From positions 977,911 to 1,041,910 of the forward strand of contig NZ_CP007161.1 of assembly GCF_000725285.1 (NCBI RefSeq): a DNA stretch of 64,000 nt, in the 5' to 3' direction. The notes below the pieces were generated by a model. It saw nothing but the letters and a program-made list of their open reading frames with translations. It ran no database searches and was not told where the DNA came from. Positions within the stretch are counted from its first letter, which is position 1. Every line of letters begins with the position of its first letter. The translations under genes were made by a program, and so were the position numbers. This document shows positions 18,151 to 28,099 of the stretch, one piece after another. This DNA is from Virgibacillus sp. SK37. GTDB lineage: Bacteria; Bacillota; Bacilli; Bacillales; Amphibacillaceae.

Positions 18151-21100
18151 ATGGGACTCCGGTTTTTATTGGGGCGTGCCGGGACAGGAAAAAGCGGCAG
18201 AACAATGGATGAGATTAAAGAAAAATTGTTGGAAAACCCAAATGGAACACCTATTTTCTATATTGTTCCAGATCAAATGACATTTCAGCAGGAATACGCT
18301 CTTTTCCATGATAAGGATATTGTAGGGAGTATTCGCGCCCAAGTAGTAAGCTTCTCCAGATTGGCATGGAGAATTCTTCAAGAAACTGGTGGAGGAACGA
18401 AGCAGTTTATAAGCTCTGTTGGTGTGCAAATGATGCTACGTAAAATTATTGAGGAAAAAACGGAAGACTGGCGTGTTTTTCAAAAGGCGATGGAAAAACA
18501 GGGCTTTCTTAGTCAACTGGAAAAAATGATAACGGAATTTAAACGATACAACATCAGTCCGGAAGTACTACAAAGTCAAATGATAGAAATGGAGGGGTAT
18601 GTCCACAAAGAATCAGGAGAGGAAGCATTAATTAATAAGCTTGATGATCTAGGATATATTTATGAAAAATTAATGGTTGCCTTACAAGATAAATACATTG
18701 ATAGTGAAGACCAATTACAGTTATTAGCAGATAAAATAGGCCAATCAAGCGTACTGCAGGACGCCGAAATTTATTTGGATGGCTTTCATCGCTTTACTCC
18801 AAACGAGCTGGTAGTAGTAGAAGCGTTATTAAAAAAATGCAAATCTGTCACCATTGCTCTTACAGTAGATGGGTTAGAAACAGAGGCTTCAGAGCTGGAT
18901 TTATTTTATCAAACGGTGGAAACGTATCATCAAATACAACAGATTGCTATAGAGAATCAGATCCCACTGGAAGAAACAGTACAGTTAGACCCGGCTTATG
19001 GTAGATTCAGTAATCGTCCTTACTTTGCCCATTTAGAGCAATATTTTGATGTAAGACCTGCTCCTCAATTTGATGGTGAAACACCAATTCGCATTGCGGA
19101 AGCCGTCCATCCTCGTGCAGAGGTAGAAGGTGTAGCACAGGAGATCATCCGTCTTGTTCGAGAAGAGAATTACCGTTTTCGTGATCTCGCTGTTTTTATT
19201 AGGCAAACAGATACATACCATGATCTGATTGCAACGATATTTGAAGACTACGATATACCTGTGTTTATAGACGAAAAACGAACGATGCTTAATCATTCCT
19301 TAATCGAGTTTATCCGGTCCGTACTGGATATTGTGGAAGGAAATTGGCGATATGATGCTATCTTCCGTGTGTTAAAAACAGGGTTTATTCCAATGACCGA
19401 TAAGGAATATCCGTTAACTGCTGACGCAATTGACGAGTTGGAAAATTATGTTCTCGAGTATGGAATTCGCTCCAGAAATCGGTGGCTAAGTGAGGATGAG
19501 TGGGTATTTCAGCGTTTCCGAGGCTTTGATCAAGCGACACAAACAGATACAGAAAAGGAGATTCAAAAAAGAATCAATAGGTATCGTAAACAAGTAGTAA
19601 GGGCATTGGCTCCTTTTGACGAAGATATGCGGAAAGTCAGTACGGTTCGGGAGCTATGTGAACGTACATACTTACTTCTGGAGGAGCTAGGTGTGCCAAA
19701 TTGTCTGGAGCAAATGCGTGAATTATTTGATGAGCAAGGTGAGATAGAAAAAGGAAGAGAGCAAGAACAGGTGTGGAACGCGGTTATCCAACTATTTGAT
19801 GAAATGGTGGAAATGGCTGGAGAGGAAACCATGACACTGACAACATTTCGTGCAACATTGGATGCTGGGTTTGAAACATTAAAATTTGCTCACGTTCCCC
19901 CAAGCATGGATCATGTCATTGTTGGTACGATTGATCGCTCCCGTATAAGCGGAATCAAGTGCTCCTTCCTTCTTGGTGTTAATGAAGGTGTTTGGCCTAT
20001 GAAACCATCGGGGGATGGAATGATTAATGAACAGGAAAGAGAGTTATTGGCTGGTCATGGACTACGTTTAGCTGAAACCAGTAAACGCCAATTGTTGGAT
20101 GATTGGTTCTATATGTATATTGCATTTACTTCTGCAAAGGACAAGCTTTGGGTAAGTTATCCGCTAAGTGATGAAGAAGGAAAGTCTAAGATGCCCTCGC
20201 AACTGATTAAGCGGGTGGAGGATCTTTTCCCAGTTTGCTGTGAACATCTATTATTGCAGGATCCGGATGAATTAGTTGAGGCTGATCGGTTTATAACCAC
20301 TCCCACGAAAACCAGATCAGCATTGACCGCTCAGTTAGCTCGTAATAGAAAAGGTTACCCAGTAAAGCCAATATGGTGGCATGTATTAAATTGGTATATT
20401 ACCCATCATGAACGCTATAGTACAACCTATAATGTATTGCAAAGCTTATTTTATGAGAATAAACCAATCAACCTGGATACGGTGACAGTAGAGAAATTAT
20501 ATCCAAAGCAAGTAAAGGCAAGTGTATCCAGATTGGAAACCTACTATCGTTGTTCTTATCAGCATTTTGCTAAATATAGTTTGGGATTGGATGAAAGAAA
20601 AACGTATAAGCTGGATGCGCCGGATATTGGTCAACTGTTTCATGAAGCATTGAAAACAATAACAGAATGGGTGCAACAGGAAGGAAGAAACTTTGCCCAG
20701 CTAACAAAAAACGATACGGATGGCTATGCCCGTAAAGCTGTAACAAATTTGGCACCAATATTACAGCATCAGATTTTGCATAGCTCCAACAGATACAAGT
20801 ATATTCAGCAAAAATTGCAGGAAGTCATTGCTAGAGCTGCCTATATTCTTAGTGAGCAAGCAAGACAGAGTAATTTCTCACCTGTTGGACTGGAACTTGG
20901 CTTTGGTACTAATCAAACACTTCCTCCGTTAACTCTGCCGCTTCCAAATGGGTATGAATTAATGCTTAGAGGGCGGATTGACCGTATTGATCAGGCGTTA
21001 AATAATGAGTCTTTATTCTTAAGAATTATAGATTATAAATCAAGCTCCAAGGGTTTGAATTTACTCGAAGTTTATTATGGACTAGCCTTACAGATGCTAA

Positions 21101-21642
21101 CATATCTGGATGTGGTATTGACACATTCTGAGACATGGCTTGGAGTAAAGGCTACTCCAGCTGGTGTACTCTATTTCCATGTTCATAATCCGATGATTTC
21201 CGGTGATCAAAAATTACCTGAAGATAAAATAGAAGAAGAGATTTTTAAGAAGTATAAAATGCAAGGCCTTTTATTGTCAGATGAAGATATTGTTAAGATG
21301 ATGGATACCAGTCTGGATTCGGGCACGAGCACAATTATTCCAGCTGGTGTGAAAAAGAATGGAGGATTTTATAGTTCCTCTAAAATAGCCGATGAAGATA
21401 CATTTACTAGTCTGCAGTCACATATTCATCAACTGATGATGCAGGCAGGGATTGATATGACAGAAGGTGGCGTTCACTTAAATCCATATCAACACAAGCA
21501 GCAAATAGCATGTACCTACTGTCCATTCCATGCTGTATGTCAGTTTGATCCAATGCTTGAGGATAATAACTACCGGAAACTGACGGAAATGAAAGAAGAA
21601 ACAATCCTGGAAAAGATTCGCGGAGAGGGAGAGGTGAAATAA
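18151..21642 (+). CDS. addB: ATP-dependent helicase/nuclease subunit B AddB
   Basis: This is the 1163-residue AddB subunit of AddAB, the Gram-positive RecBCD counterpart that resects double-strand breaks up to Chi. The N-terminal Walker-A-like GRAGTGKS (8-15) is present. The C-terminal nuclease domain has RIDRID...LRIIDYKSS and an iron-sulfur cluster ligand set: one Cys in YYRCSYQHF and CX2CX5C in CTYCPFHAVC near the end. ATG 18151 follows GGAGGAA; ATG 18136 lies upstream of that ribosome binding site. The stop codon TAA abuts the addA GTG start directly. Confidence 0.94.
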   Translation: MGLRFLLGRAGTGKSGRTMDEIKEKLLENPNGTPIFYIVPDQMTFQQEYALFHDKDIVGSIRAQVVSFSRLAWRILQETGGGTKQFISSVGVQMMLRKIIEEKTEDWRVFQKAMEKQGFLSQLEKMITEFKRYNISPEVLQSQMIEMEGYVHKESGEEALINKLDDLGYIYEKLMVALQDKYIDSEDQLQLLADKIGQSSVLQDAEIYLDGFHRFTPNELVVVEALLKKCKSVTIALTVDGLETEASELDLFYQTVETYHQIQQIAIENQIPLEETVQLDPAYGRFSNRPYFAHLEQYFDVRPAPQFDGETPIRIAEAVHPRAEVEGVAQEIIRLVREENYRFRDLAVFIRQTDTYHDLIATIFEDYDIPVFIDEKRTMLNHSLIEFIRSVLDIVEGNWRYDAIFRVLKTGFIPMTDKEYPLTADAIDELENYVLEYGIRSRNRWLSEDEWVFQRFRGFDQATQTDTEKEIQKRINRYRKQVVRALAPFDEDMRKVSTVRELCERTYLLLEELGVPNCLEQMRELFDEQGEIEKGREQEQVWNAVIQLFDEMVEMAGEETMTLTTFRATLDAGFETLKFAHVPPSMDHVIVGTIDRSRISGIKCSFLLGVNEGVWPMKPSGDGMINEQERELLAGHGLRLAETSKRQLLDDWFYMYIAFTSAKDKLWVSYPLSDEEGKSKMPSQLIKRVEDLFPVCCEHLLLQDPDELVEADRFITTPTKTRSALTAQLARNRKGYPVKPIWWHVLNWYITHHERYSTTYNVLQSLFYENKPINLDTVTVEKLYPKQVKASVSRLETYYRCSYQHFAKYSLGLDERKTYKLDAPDIGQLFHEALKTITEWVQQEGRNFAQLTKNDTDGYARKAVTNLAPILQHQILHSSNRYKYIQQKLQEVIARAAYILSEQARQSNFSPVGLELGFGTNQTLPPLTLPLPNGYELMLRGRIDRIDQALNNESLFLRIIDYKSSSKGLNLLEVYYGLALQMLTYLDVVLTHSETWLGVKATPAGVLYFHVHNPMISGDQKLPEDKIEEEIFKKYKMQGLLLSDEDIVKMMDTSLDSGTSTIIPAGVKKNGGFYSSSKIADEDTFTSLQSHIHQLMMQAGIDMTEGGVHLNPYQHKQQIACTYCPFHAVCQFDPMLEDNNYRKLTEMKEETILEKIRGEGEVK

Positions 21643-24600
21643 GTGGTAAATTGGACAAAAGAACAAGAGGATGCGATTTACACAGCTGGTAAGGACGTAC
21701 TTGTAGCAGCAGCTGCTGGATCTGGTAAAACAGCTGTCTTAGTTGAGAGGATTATCCAGAAACTATTAAACAAGGAAAAACCTGTCGATATTGATAGTTT
21801 ACTTGTTGTTACATTTACAAATGCAGCCGCTCAAGAAATGCGGAACCGTGTTGGTGAAGCCCTTGAAAAAGCGCTGGCAGAGGATCCATCCTCTAGTCAT
21901 CTGAAGAAGCAACTCTCTCTATTACAGCGTGCTTCGATTTCTACTCTACACTCTTTTTGTCTGGATGTTGTGAAGCAATATGCCTATTTGCTTGATATAG
22001 ATCCAGGGTTTCGAATAGCTAATGACATGGAAGCAGATTTGATCAAACAAGAAGTAATGGAAGATTTGTTTGAGGAATGGTATGGAGCAGAAGGAGAAGA
22101 GCAGGAAGGCTTTTTCCAGGTTGTTGACCGGTTCTCCAGTGATCGAAGTGATGTAGAGGTAGAGGAGTTAATACTAGATCTTTATACATTTGCCGTCCAA
22201 AATCCATGGCCTGACCAATGGCTTGATGAATTAGCGTATACCTATCATGTGCCGGAAAATTGGCAGGAGTCTGATTTGGAATGGTTATCGATTATCAAAC
22301 GAGAAGTAAAGGATCAACTTACAGCAATCCAGCAGGAAATGGAGCTTGCCCTGGATATTACAAGGGAAAATGATGGTCCTTACCAGTATGCGGATACGAT
22401 TGAAAAAGATCTGGTCAATGTTCAAGAGGCCTTTGCCCATTTGGATACATGGGATGCTTTGCAAACATTTATGTCTGCTAGTAAATTTGCTACTCTTTCC
22501 AGAAAAAAGGCTGATTGTGATGAAGATAAAAAAGAAAAGGTGAAGACACTACGTAATAGTTACAAAGATCGTTGGACAAAAATGCAAAAGAGCTGGTTCA
22601 GCAGAAAGCTACAAAACCATGTAGAAGATATGCGGGAGCTAGCGCCTGTAATTAAACAGCTGACTGAATTGGTGAAGGAATTTAAAAAACGTTTCACGGT
22701 CCAGAAACAGGAAAAGGCTATTGTAGACTTTTCGGATTTGGAACACTATTGTTTGCAATTATTATTAGATGAAACCTCAACGAGCGATCAGCCAATTCCA
22801 TCTGATGTAGCCATTCATTTTAAAAAACAGTTTAGTGAACTACTGGTGGATGAATATCAGGACACGAACATGGTACAGGAAACGTTGCTTACGTTAATTA
22901 GCGATCAGAGTGGACCTGGGAACATGTTTATGGTGGGGGACGTAAAGCAAAGTATATACCGCTTTCGTCATGCGGAACCATCGTTGTTTATTGATAAGTA
23001 TAAGCGGTTTGCGAAAGAAGAACATCCGGCACAACGTATAGACCTTGCCAGTAACTTTCGAAGCAGAGAGCATGTGTTAGTAGGAGCAAACTATATATTT
23101 AGACAAATTCTTGATGAGCAAGTCGGTGAAATTAATTATGATGAAAATGCGGAACTGATTTATGGGAATAAAATGTATGAAGAACTTCCTTATCCTACTC
23201 CCAATCCCGAGCTGCTGATTATTGACAGGGAAGGAGAAGAAGATAAGGAAGAAGGAAACGGTGAGGAAGATTACCGCGATCTGGAGAAAGCACAGCTTGA
23301 AGCGAGAGCGTATGCAAATAAAATAAAGGAATGGATTGGCAGCAAAGAGGCCGCTCCTCTGCAGGTTGTAGATAAAGCTACACAAACTCAACGAGACCTG
23401 CAATATCGGGATGTTGTTATTTTGATGCGTTCCATGACATGGGCACCAACGATTGTCGATGAATTAAAAAAACAAGGTATCCCTGTGTATGCGGAGTTAT
23501 CCTCTGGTTATTTTGAAGCAATTGAAGTGAAAATTATGATCAGCTTCTTAAAAATTATAGATAACCCAAGACAGGATATCCCATTGGCCTCTGTGCTAAG
23601 GTCCCCCATTGTAGGATTAAATGAAGACGACCTTGCATCTATTCGATTGGCTGAGAAAAATGTAACTTTTTTTGAGGCTTTAAAAAAGTATAGTAAACAG
23701 GCGAAAGATGCTACAGCAAATAAAACTGCTAGATTACTTGAACAACTAGACCACTTTCGGAACGCATCAAGGCAAGGGGCTTTATCAGAGTTGATTTGGC
23801 AAATATACAGGGAAACCGGTTATTATGATTTTGTTGGTGGTATTCCAGGTGGTCGGCAACGTCAAGCTAATTTACGTGCATTATATGATCGCGCCCGTAC
23901 ATACGAAACGACCTCATTCCGAGGCTTGTTCCGTTTTCTGAGATTTATTGAACGAATGGAAGAACGTGGAGATGATCTAGGCTCCGCACGAGCATTAAGT
24001 GAGCAAGAAGATGTTGTACGAATTATGACGATCCATAAAAGTAAAGGCTTGGAGTTCCCAGTAGTTATTGTTGGAGCGATGGATAAGCAATTTAATATGA
24101 TGGATTTAAATCAGAAATATTTACTTCATAAAGATCTCGGGTTTGCGACTAAGTATATTGATCCAATTAAGCGTATTACCTATCCTACCTTGTATTTTCA
24201 CGCGTTAAGTAAGGAAAAGCGCCGTGAATTATTAGCTGAGGAAATGCGTGTGTTATATGTAGCTCTGACGCGTGCAAAGGAAAAGCTTGTGATGATTGGA
24301 AATGTAGCTTCCTTTGAAAAGAAACGGGAAAAATGGCAACGTATGGTTGACCACTCTGAATGGGTGTTGCCTGCACACTTCCGTATGGATGCGAAGACCT
24401 ATCTTGACTGGGTAGGGCCTGCCCTCATAAGGCATCAAGAGAGCGATATTTTAAGGACAAGGGAGATTCATGATGCGGTATTGGAAGAAATAAGAGTAGA
24501 TCCATCTAGATGGGATGTTACCATACTGCATGGAAGTCAACTGGCAAACTTAGAGGAGTCCATTGTAGAAAAGTCATTACACCTGAAAGAAAATATGACA

Positions 24601-25368
24601 GAATGGAAGCAGGTAGACGTCGCAGATGATGAATTGAAGGATATCGTAGAGATGCGTTTATCCTACCAATACCCCTATTCTAAAGCAACTGCTTCCAGAG
24701 CAAAGCAGACAGTTACGGAAATTAAGCGACAACGAGAAATAAAGGATGAATACAGTGCAGATCAATTGGTTACAGAATATAAAGCGCCAATTGTAAAGCG
24801 GCCCAATTTTATCCAGAAAGAAAAGAAAGTAACTGCAGCTGAGAAGGGTACTGCCATACACACGGTTATGCAGCATATTCCTCTTCAAAAATCGCTTTCC
24901 AGTGAAGAAATAGAGATATTCACCGAGGAGCTTGTGGAGAGAGAAATTCTCACAAGAGATGAAGCGAATATTATTGATTATCAGGCTATTGAGGAATTTT
25001 TCCATTCAGAAATTGCAAACTATATGATGGAAACTGGCCATTTGCATCGGGAGGTTCCCTTCAGCTTAGCTCTTCCCGCAAATGAGGTTTATGCTACATG
25101 GCAAGAAGACACAAAGGAAAAAGTGTTGATTCAAGGGGTTATCGATTGCCTGATCCCACATGCAGATGGCTGGATTATCCTCGACTATAAAACAGATGCA
25201 TTAACGGATGCAGATACAGATGAGAAAAAGTTGAGGAAACGCTACGAAACCCAAATGCGTCTCTACAAAGAAGCAGTAGAGTCGATTTGGAAGCAACATG
25301 TAAAGAAAACATATCTTTATTTCTTTTCAAAGCAACTATTGGTGGATGTACCAATTGAAAAAGAATAA
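21643..25368 (+). CDS. addA: ATP-dependent helicase/nuclease subunit A AddA
   Basis: This 1241-residue SF1A (UvrD-like) 3'-5' helicase has a RecB-type nuclease domain. Visible motifs: GSGKT (26-30), TFTNAAAQEMRNR, VDEYQDTN, GDVKQSIYRFR, MTIHKSKGLEFPVV, and nuclease residues EKGTAIHTVMQH, then ILDYKTD near the C-terminus. It pairs with AddB for double-strand break processing. The start is GTG, immediately after the addB stop, with AGAGGTGA as ribosome binding site. In B. subtilis sbcD and sbcC follow; here a terminator and an oxidase operon follow. Confidence 0.95.
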   Translation: MVNWTKEQEDAIYTAGKDVLVAAAAGSGKTAVLVERIIQKLLNKEKPVDIDSLLVVTFTNAAAQEMRNRVGEALEKALAEDPSSSHLKKQLSLLQRASISTLHSFCLDVVKQYAYLLDIDPGFRIANDMEADLIKQEVMEDLFEEWYGAEGEEQEGFFQVVDRFSSDRSDVEVEELILDLYTFAVQNPWPDQWLDELAYTYHVPENWQESDLEWLSIIKREVKDQLTAIQQEMELALDITRENDGPYQYADTIEKDLVNVQEAFAHLDTWDALQTFMSASKFATLSRKKADCDEDKKEKVKTLRNSYKDRWTKMQKSWFSRKLQNHVEDMRELAPVIKQLTELVKEFKKRFTVQKQEKAIVDFSDLEHYCLQLLLDETSTSDQPIPSDVAIHFKKQFSELLVDEYQDTNMVQETLLTLISDQSGPGNMFMVGDVKQSIYRFRHAEPSLFIDKYKRFAKEEHPAQRIDLASNFRSREHVLVGANYIFRQILDEQVGEINYDENAELIYGNKMYEELPYPTPNPELLIIDREGEEDKEEGNGEEDYRDLEKAQLEARAYANKIKEWIGSKEAAPLQVVDKATQTQRDLQYRDVVILMRSMTWAPTIVDELKKQGIPVYAELSSGYFEAIEVKIMISFLKIIDNPRQDIPLASVLRSPIVGLNEDDLASIRLAEKNVTFFEALKKYSKQAKDATANKTARLLEQLDHFRNASRQGALSELIWQIYRETGYYDFVGGIPGGRQRQANLRALYDRARTYETTSFRGLFRFLRFIERMEERGDDLGSARALSEQEDVVRIMTIHKSKGLEFPVVIVGAMDKQFNMMDLNQKYLLHKDLGFATKYIDPIKRITYPTLYFHALSKEKRRELLAEEMRVLYVALTRAKEKLVMIGNVASFEKKREKWQRMVDHSEWVLPAHFRMDAKTYLDWVGPALIRHQESDILRTREIHDAVLEEIRVDPSRWDVTILHGSQLANLEESIVEKSLHLKENMTEWKQVDVADDELKDIVEMRLSYQYPYSKATASRAKQTVTEIKRQREIKDEYSADQLVTEYKAPIVKRPNFIQKEKKVTAAEKGTAIHTVMQHIPLQKSLSSEEIEIFTEELVEREILTRDEANIIDYQAIEEFFHSEIANYMMETGHLHREVPFSLALPANEVYATWQEDTKEKVLIQGVIDCLIPHADGWIILDYKTDALTDADTDEKKLRKRYETQMRLYKEAVESIWKQHVKKTYLYFFSKQLLVDVPIEKE

Positions 25369-25379
25369 CGAAAGTGAAA

Positions 25380-25414
25380 AGTCAGCTCCTTATTAATAGG
25401 AAGCTGGCTTTTTT
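25380..25414 (+). terminator. Terminator after addA
   Basis: AGTCAGCTCC pairs with GGAAGCTGGCT (one bulge, one G-U), followed by TTTTT. Confidence 0.75.
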
Positions 25415-25474
25415 AGTGACTCTATAATATATGGTGGAGTGCCCCAATAATTCGTAAATGGATAAACTTCGAAC

Positions 25475-25528
25475 TAACTAAAAATATAGAGTCTGCGTAA
25501 TCACCGCTACTGGGAAATATTCCGCTTT
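25475..25528. repeat. Truncated fragment of the intergenic repeat family
   Basis: About 54 bp matches the first bases of copy A (about 1779-1833): AACTAA(A/G)AATATAGAG, then TGCGTAA, CACCGCTAC and GGGAAATATTCCGCTTT. The match stops abruptly and the second arm of the inverted repeat is absent. It lies just upstream of the oxidase promoter. Confidence 0.75.
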
Positions 25529-25567
25529 ATCTGTATTGTTCACCAAATTGTCATGAAGCAAGTAAAG

Positions 25568-25605
25568 GGTGATTCGAATCACACGGTCATGTGATTTAGT
25601 TCACT
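25568..25605. promoter_or_regulatory. Two Crp/Fnr-type boxes upstream of the ba3 oxidase operon
   Basis: Box 1, GGTGATTCGAATCACA (25568-25583), contains a perfect 14-bp palindrome. Box 2, TGTGATTTAGTTCACT (25590-25605), matches TGTGA-N6-TCACT, the B. subtilis Fnr consensus. Centres are 22 bp apart. Relative to the start predicted from the promoter below they lie at about -63.5 and -41.5. Confidence 0.75.
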
Positions 25606-25632
25606 TTGCCAGAACACGAACAAATTTAAAAT
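25606..25632 (+). promoter_or_regulatory. Predicted promoter of the ba3 oxidase operon
   Basis: TTGCCA (25606-25611) directly abuts Crp/Fnr box 2, and TAAAAT (25627-25632) follows with a 15-bp spacer. Transcription would start near 25639. The short spacer and imperfect hexamers suggest a weak, activator-dependent promoter. Confidence 0.5.
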
Positions 25633-25665
25633 AAAAGTAAGTTATAAATAAGGAGGAGATTTTCT

Positions 25666-25827
25666 ATGGCAACTGGAAAAGTTAGCACTCCAGAGGAAAA
25701 AGTAGTTCACCATGATGACCAATCCTTAAAAGGAGCATTGTTCTCATCATTGGTATTTGTTGGAGGCGGCATTGTCTCATTTATTGTATTACTTTTCGTG
25801 ATTTATATGATGAGAGTAGGAATATAG
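25666..25827 (+). CDS. Small subunit of ba3-type oxidase (CoxIIa-like)
   Basis: This 53-residue protein has a charged N-terminal half (KVVHHDDQSLKG) and a single C-terminal transmembrane helix (about 25-49). It fits the cytochrome c oxidase subunit IIa family, found next to ba3-type subunit II genes. AAGGAGG precedes the ATG and subunit II begins 13 bp after its stop. In Thermus ba3 oxidase, subunit IIa supplies the helix that subunit II lacks relative to aa3 enzymes. Here subunit II does keep one N-terminal helix. Confidence 0.75.
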   Translation: MATGKVSTPEEKVVHHDDQSLKGALFSSLVFVGGGIVSFIVLLFVIYMMRVGI

Positions 25828-25840
25828 GGAGGGAAAAGCG

Positions 25841-26308
25841 ATGAAAATGCATCGTGCGGAAGAGATTTGGCTAGTTATAAGTGTTGGGGTACTCATACTT
25901 TCGATGGTAATCACTGGTTATCAGGCATTTGCGATGGACATGGCCCCACCAAGTCATAAGGAAACAATTGACCCCCAAAAAGTAGATGAAACGGCACCAT
26001 TTGATAATCCAGGGGTTTTCCAAACTGGAGAAGATAAATATGAAGTGGTCATGACCTTGCAAATCTTTAGTTTTAATCCAAATAAAATTGAAGTTCCTGC
26101 AGGCTCAGAAGTGACATTCACAATGACTTCAAAGGACGTTGTGCATGGTTTCCAAATTGCTGGGACAAACGTTAATGCAATGGTGATGCCTGGACATATT
26201 CAGAAAATAACTCAGACATTTGAGGAACCTGGAGAGTATTTAATTTTATGTAATGAATATTGTGGTGCTGGGCATCAAATGATGAGCACAACAATTACGG
26301 TGAAATAA
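25841..26308 (+). CDS. cbaB: ba3-type cytochrome oxidase subunit II (CuA)
   Basis: This 155-residue protein has one N-terminal membrane anchor (about 8-30) and an extracytoplasmic cupredoxin domain. The binuclear CuA ligands are complete: H102, then C137-x3-C141-x3-H145-x2-M148 in CNEYCGAGHQMM. It accepts electrons from cytochrome c and passes them to subunit I. Its short size and single helix are typical of the ba3 (type B) oxidases rather than aa3 CtaC. AGGGAGGG precedes the ATG. Confidence 0.9.
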   Translation: MKMHRAEEIWLVISVGVLILSMVITGYQAFAMDMAPPSHKETIDPQKVDETAPFDNPGVFQTGEDKYEVVMTLQIFSFNPNKIEVPAGSEVTFTMTSKDVVHGFQIAGTNVNAMVMPGHIQKITQTFEEPGEYLILCNEYCGAGHQMMSTTITVK

Positions 26309-26326
26309 AGAAAGGAGGAAAAGATC

Positions 26327-28006
26327 ATGGCGTTAGCTTTAAAAGAAACATTTAGTGAAAAAACAAACAAAGCCTTAGGCGTTAATTCTGAAGATGCGAA
26401 GCTTACATTAACTTATCTGTCCCTTGCATTTATTATTTTATTTCTTGGAGGAACATTAGGCTTGCTTCAGGGTCTTAACCGTGCAGGACTATTGGAATTA
26501 CCATCATGGCTTAACTATTATCAAGTGTTAACTGCTCACGGTATATTACTTGTGGTTGTATTTACTACACTGTTTATGGTTGGTTACTTCTACTCAGGAG
26601 TATCTCACACGTTGGGAGGACTATTACCAAAAGTAAGGAAAATTGCTTGGACAGCTTTAGGATCTATGCTTTTCGGTGTCGCATTAGTTGCTGCAACCGT
26701 ATTTATGGGCGAAGCATCTGTTATGTATACATTCTATCCACCGATGCAAGCATCCCCATGGTTCTATATTGGTTTAGTCTTTGTTGTATTAGGTGTTTGG
26801 CTAGCTGCTTTTGGTGTATTCATCAGTGCTGCAAATTGGAAAAAGAAGAACCGTGGGCAGCATTTACCAATGTTTTCTTTCTTCGCAGTAGGTGGCTTCC
26901 TGCTTCTATTCCTAGGAAGTTTAGGAGTAACTGCAGAGGTACTTTTGCTAATCCCATGGGCTTTTGGCTGGACAGAAACTGTCAATGTCATGCTAAGCCG
27001 GACATTATTCTGGGCATTTGGTCACACAGCTGTAAACGTTTGGTATTTAGTAGCAGTTTCAGCATGGTATGTAGCTGTACCAAAGATTATTGGTGGAAGA
27101 ACATTCAGTGACACACTTGCTCGTGTTGTTGTTATATTATCTGTAATATTAAACGTTCCTGGAGGCTTTCACCATCAAATTATTGACCCAGCAATCGGTG
27201 AAGGAATCAAATTCATGCATGTGTTTATGAGTCTATCCATATCCCTGCCTTCGTTACTAACCGCGTTTACGATGTTTGCTATATTCGAACGTGCAGGAAG
27301 AAAGAAAGGCGCTAAAGGGTTACTAGGATGGATTAAAAAGCTGCCTTGGGGCGACGTTCGCTTCCTTGCTCCAATGATTGCAATGATTACCTTTATTCCA
27401 GCAGGCGCTGGTGGAATTGCGCAAACAAATAACCAGCTAAATCAAGTTGTTCATAATTCTCTATGGATTGTCGGACATTTCCACTTAACTGTCGGAGTTA
27501 CTGTAGCATTAACCTTCTTTGGAATCACTTATTGGTTAATCCCATATTTGTCTAAACGGGAGTTGACACCAAAATTAAATAAATTAGGTGTTATTCAAAC
27601 CATAATGTGGACAGTTGGCATGTATTTAATGGCAGGTGCCATGCACTGGGTAGGATTGTTAGGTTCGCCAAGAAGGACTTCCTTCAGCACATATGGTGAT
27701 CATGCTACTGCGCTTGGTTGGAATCCATATTTATTCTCATTGGCAATTGGCGGAACTTTGTTATTCTTAGCCGTGTTGCTTATGGTTTACATTGCTTTCC
27801 ATTTAATGTTTAAAGCACCAAAGGGTAATACAGAATTTCCGATTGCAGAACCAGAAGACGGTGCTGCACCAACACCACAATGGACAGAACGCTGGGGATT
27901 ATGGATTGTAGTAGCAATTGCTATTATTTCCATGGGTTATGTCATTCCTGTAGTTGACATGATTGTAAATGCACCTGCGGGGTCACCACCATTCCGTACG
28001 TGGTAA
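26327..28006 (+). CDS. cbaA: ba3-type cytochrome oxidase subunit I
   Basis: This 559-residue heme-copper oxidase catalytic subunit has about 12-13 transmembrane helices. The low-spin heme ligand is in the LTAHGILL region, the CuB site has HTAVNVWYLV and HHQIIDP, and VGHFHLTVG carries the C-terminal heme-ligand histidines. It reduces O2 to water and pumps protons. No glutamate-bearing D-channel motif is evident, consistent with a type-B enzyme. AAAGGAGG precedes the ATG. The operon order is subunit IIa, II, I, Sco, membrane protein. Confidence 0.92.
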   Translation: MALALKETFSEKTNKALGVNSEDAKLTLTYLSLAFIILFLGGTLGLLQGLNRAGLLELPSWLNYYQVLTAHGILLVVVFTTLFMVGYFYSGVSHTLGGLLPKVRKIAWTALGSMLFGVALVAATVFMGEASVMYTFYPPMQASPWFYIGLVFVVLGVWLAAFGVFISAANWKKKNRGQHLPMFSFFAVGGFLLLFLGSLGVTAEVLLLIPWAFGWTETVNVMLSRTLFWAFGHTAVNVWYLVAVSAWYVAVPKIIGGRTFSDTLARVVVILSVILNVPGGFHHQIIDPAIGEGIKFMHVFMSLSISLPSLLTAFTMFAIFERAGRKKGAKGLLGWIKKLPWGDVRFLAPMIAMITFIPAGAGGIAQTNNQLNQVVHNSLWIVGHFHLTVGVTVALTFFGITYWLIPYLSKRELTPKLNKLGVIQTIMWTVGMYLMAGAMHWVGLLGSPRRTSFSTYGDHATALGWNPYLFSLAIGGTLLFLAVLLMVYIAFHLMFKAPKGNTEFPIAEPEDGAAPTPQWTERWGLWIVVAIAIISMGYVIPVVDMIVNAPAGSPPFRTW

Positions 28007-28099
28007 GACAACACATTTTATAAGTCGAAAGCTTTGAAGGGAATAGTTCTTGATTGCGCTACTCCCTTTCCATTCATATAAATGTAGGAAGTGATCGTT

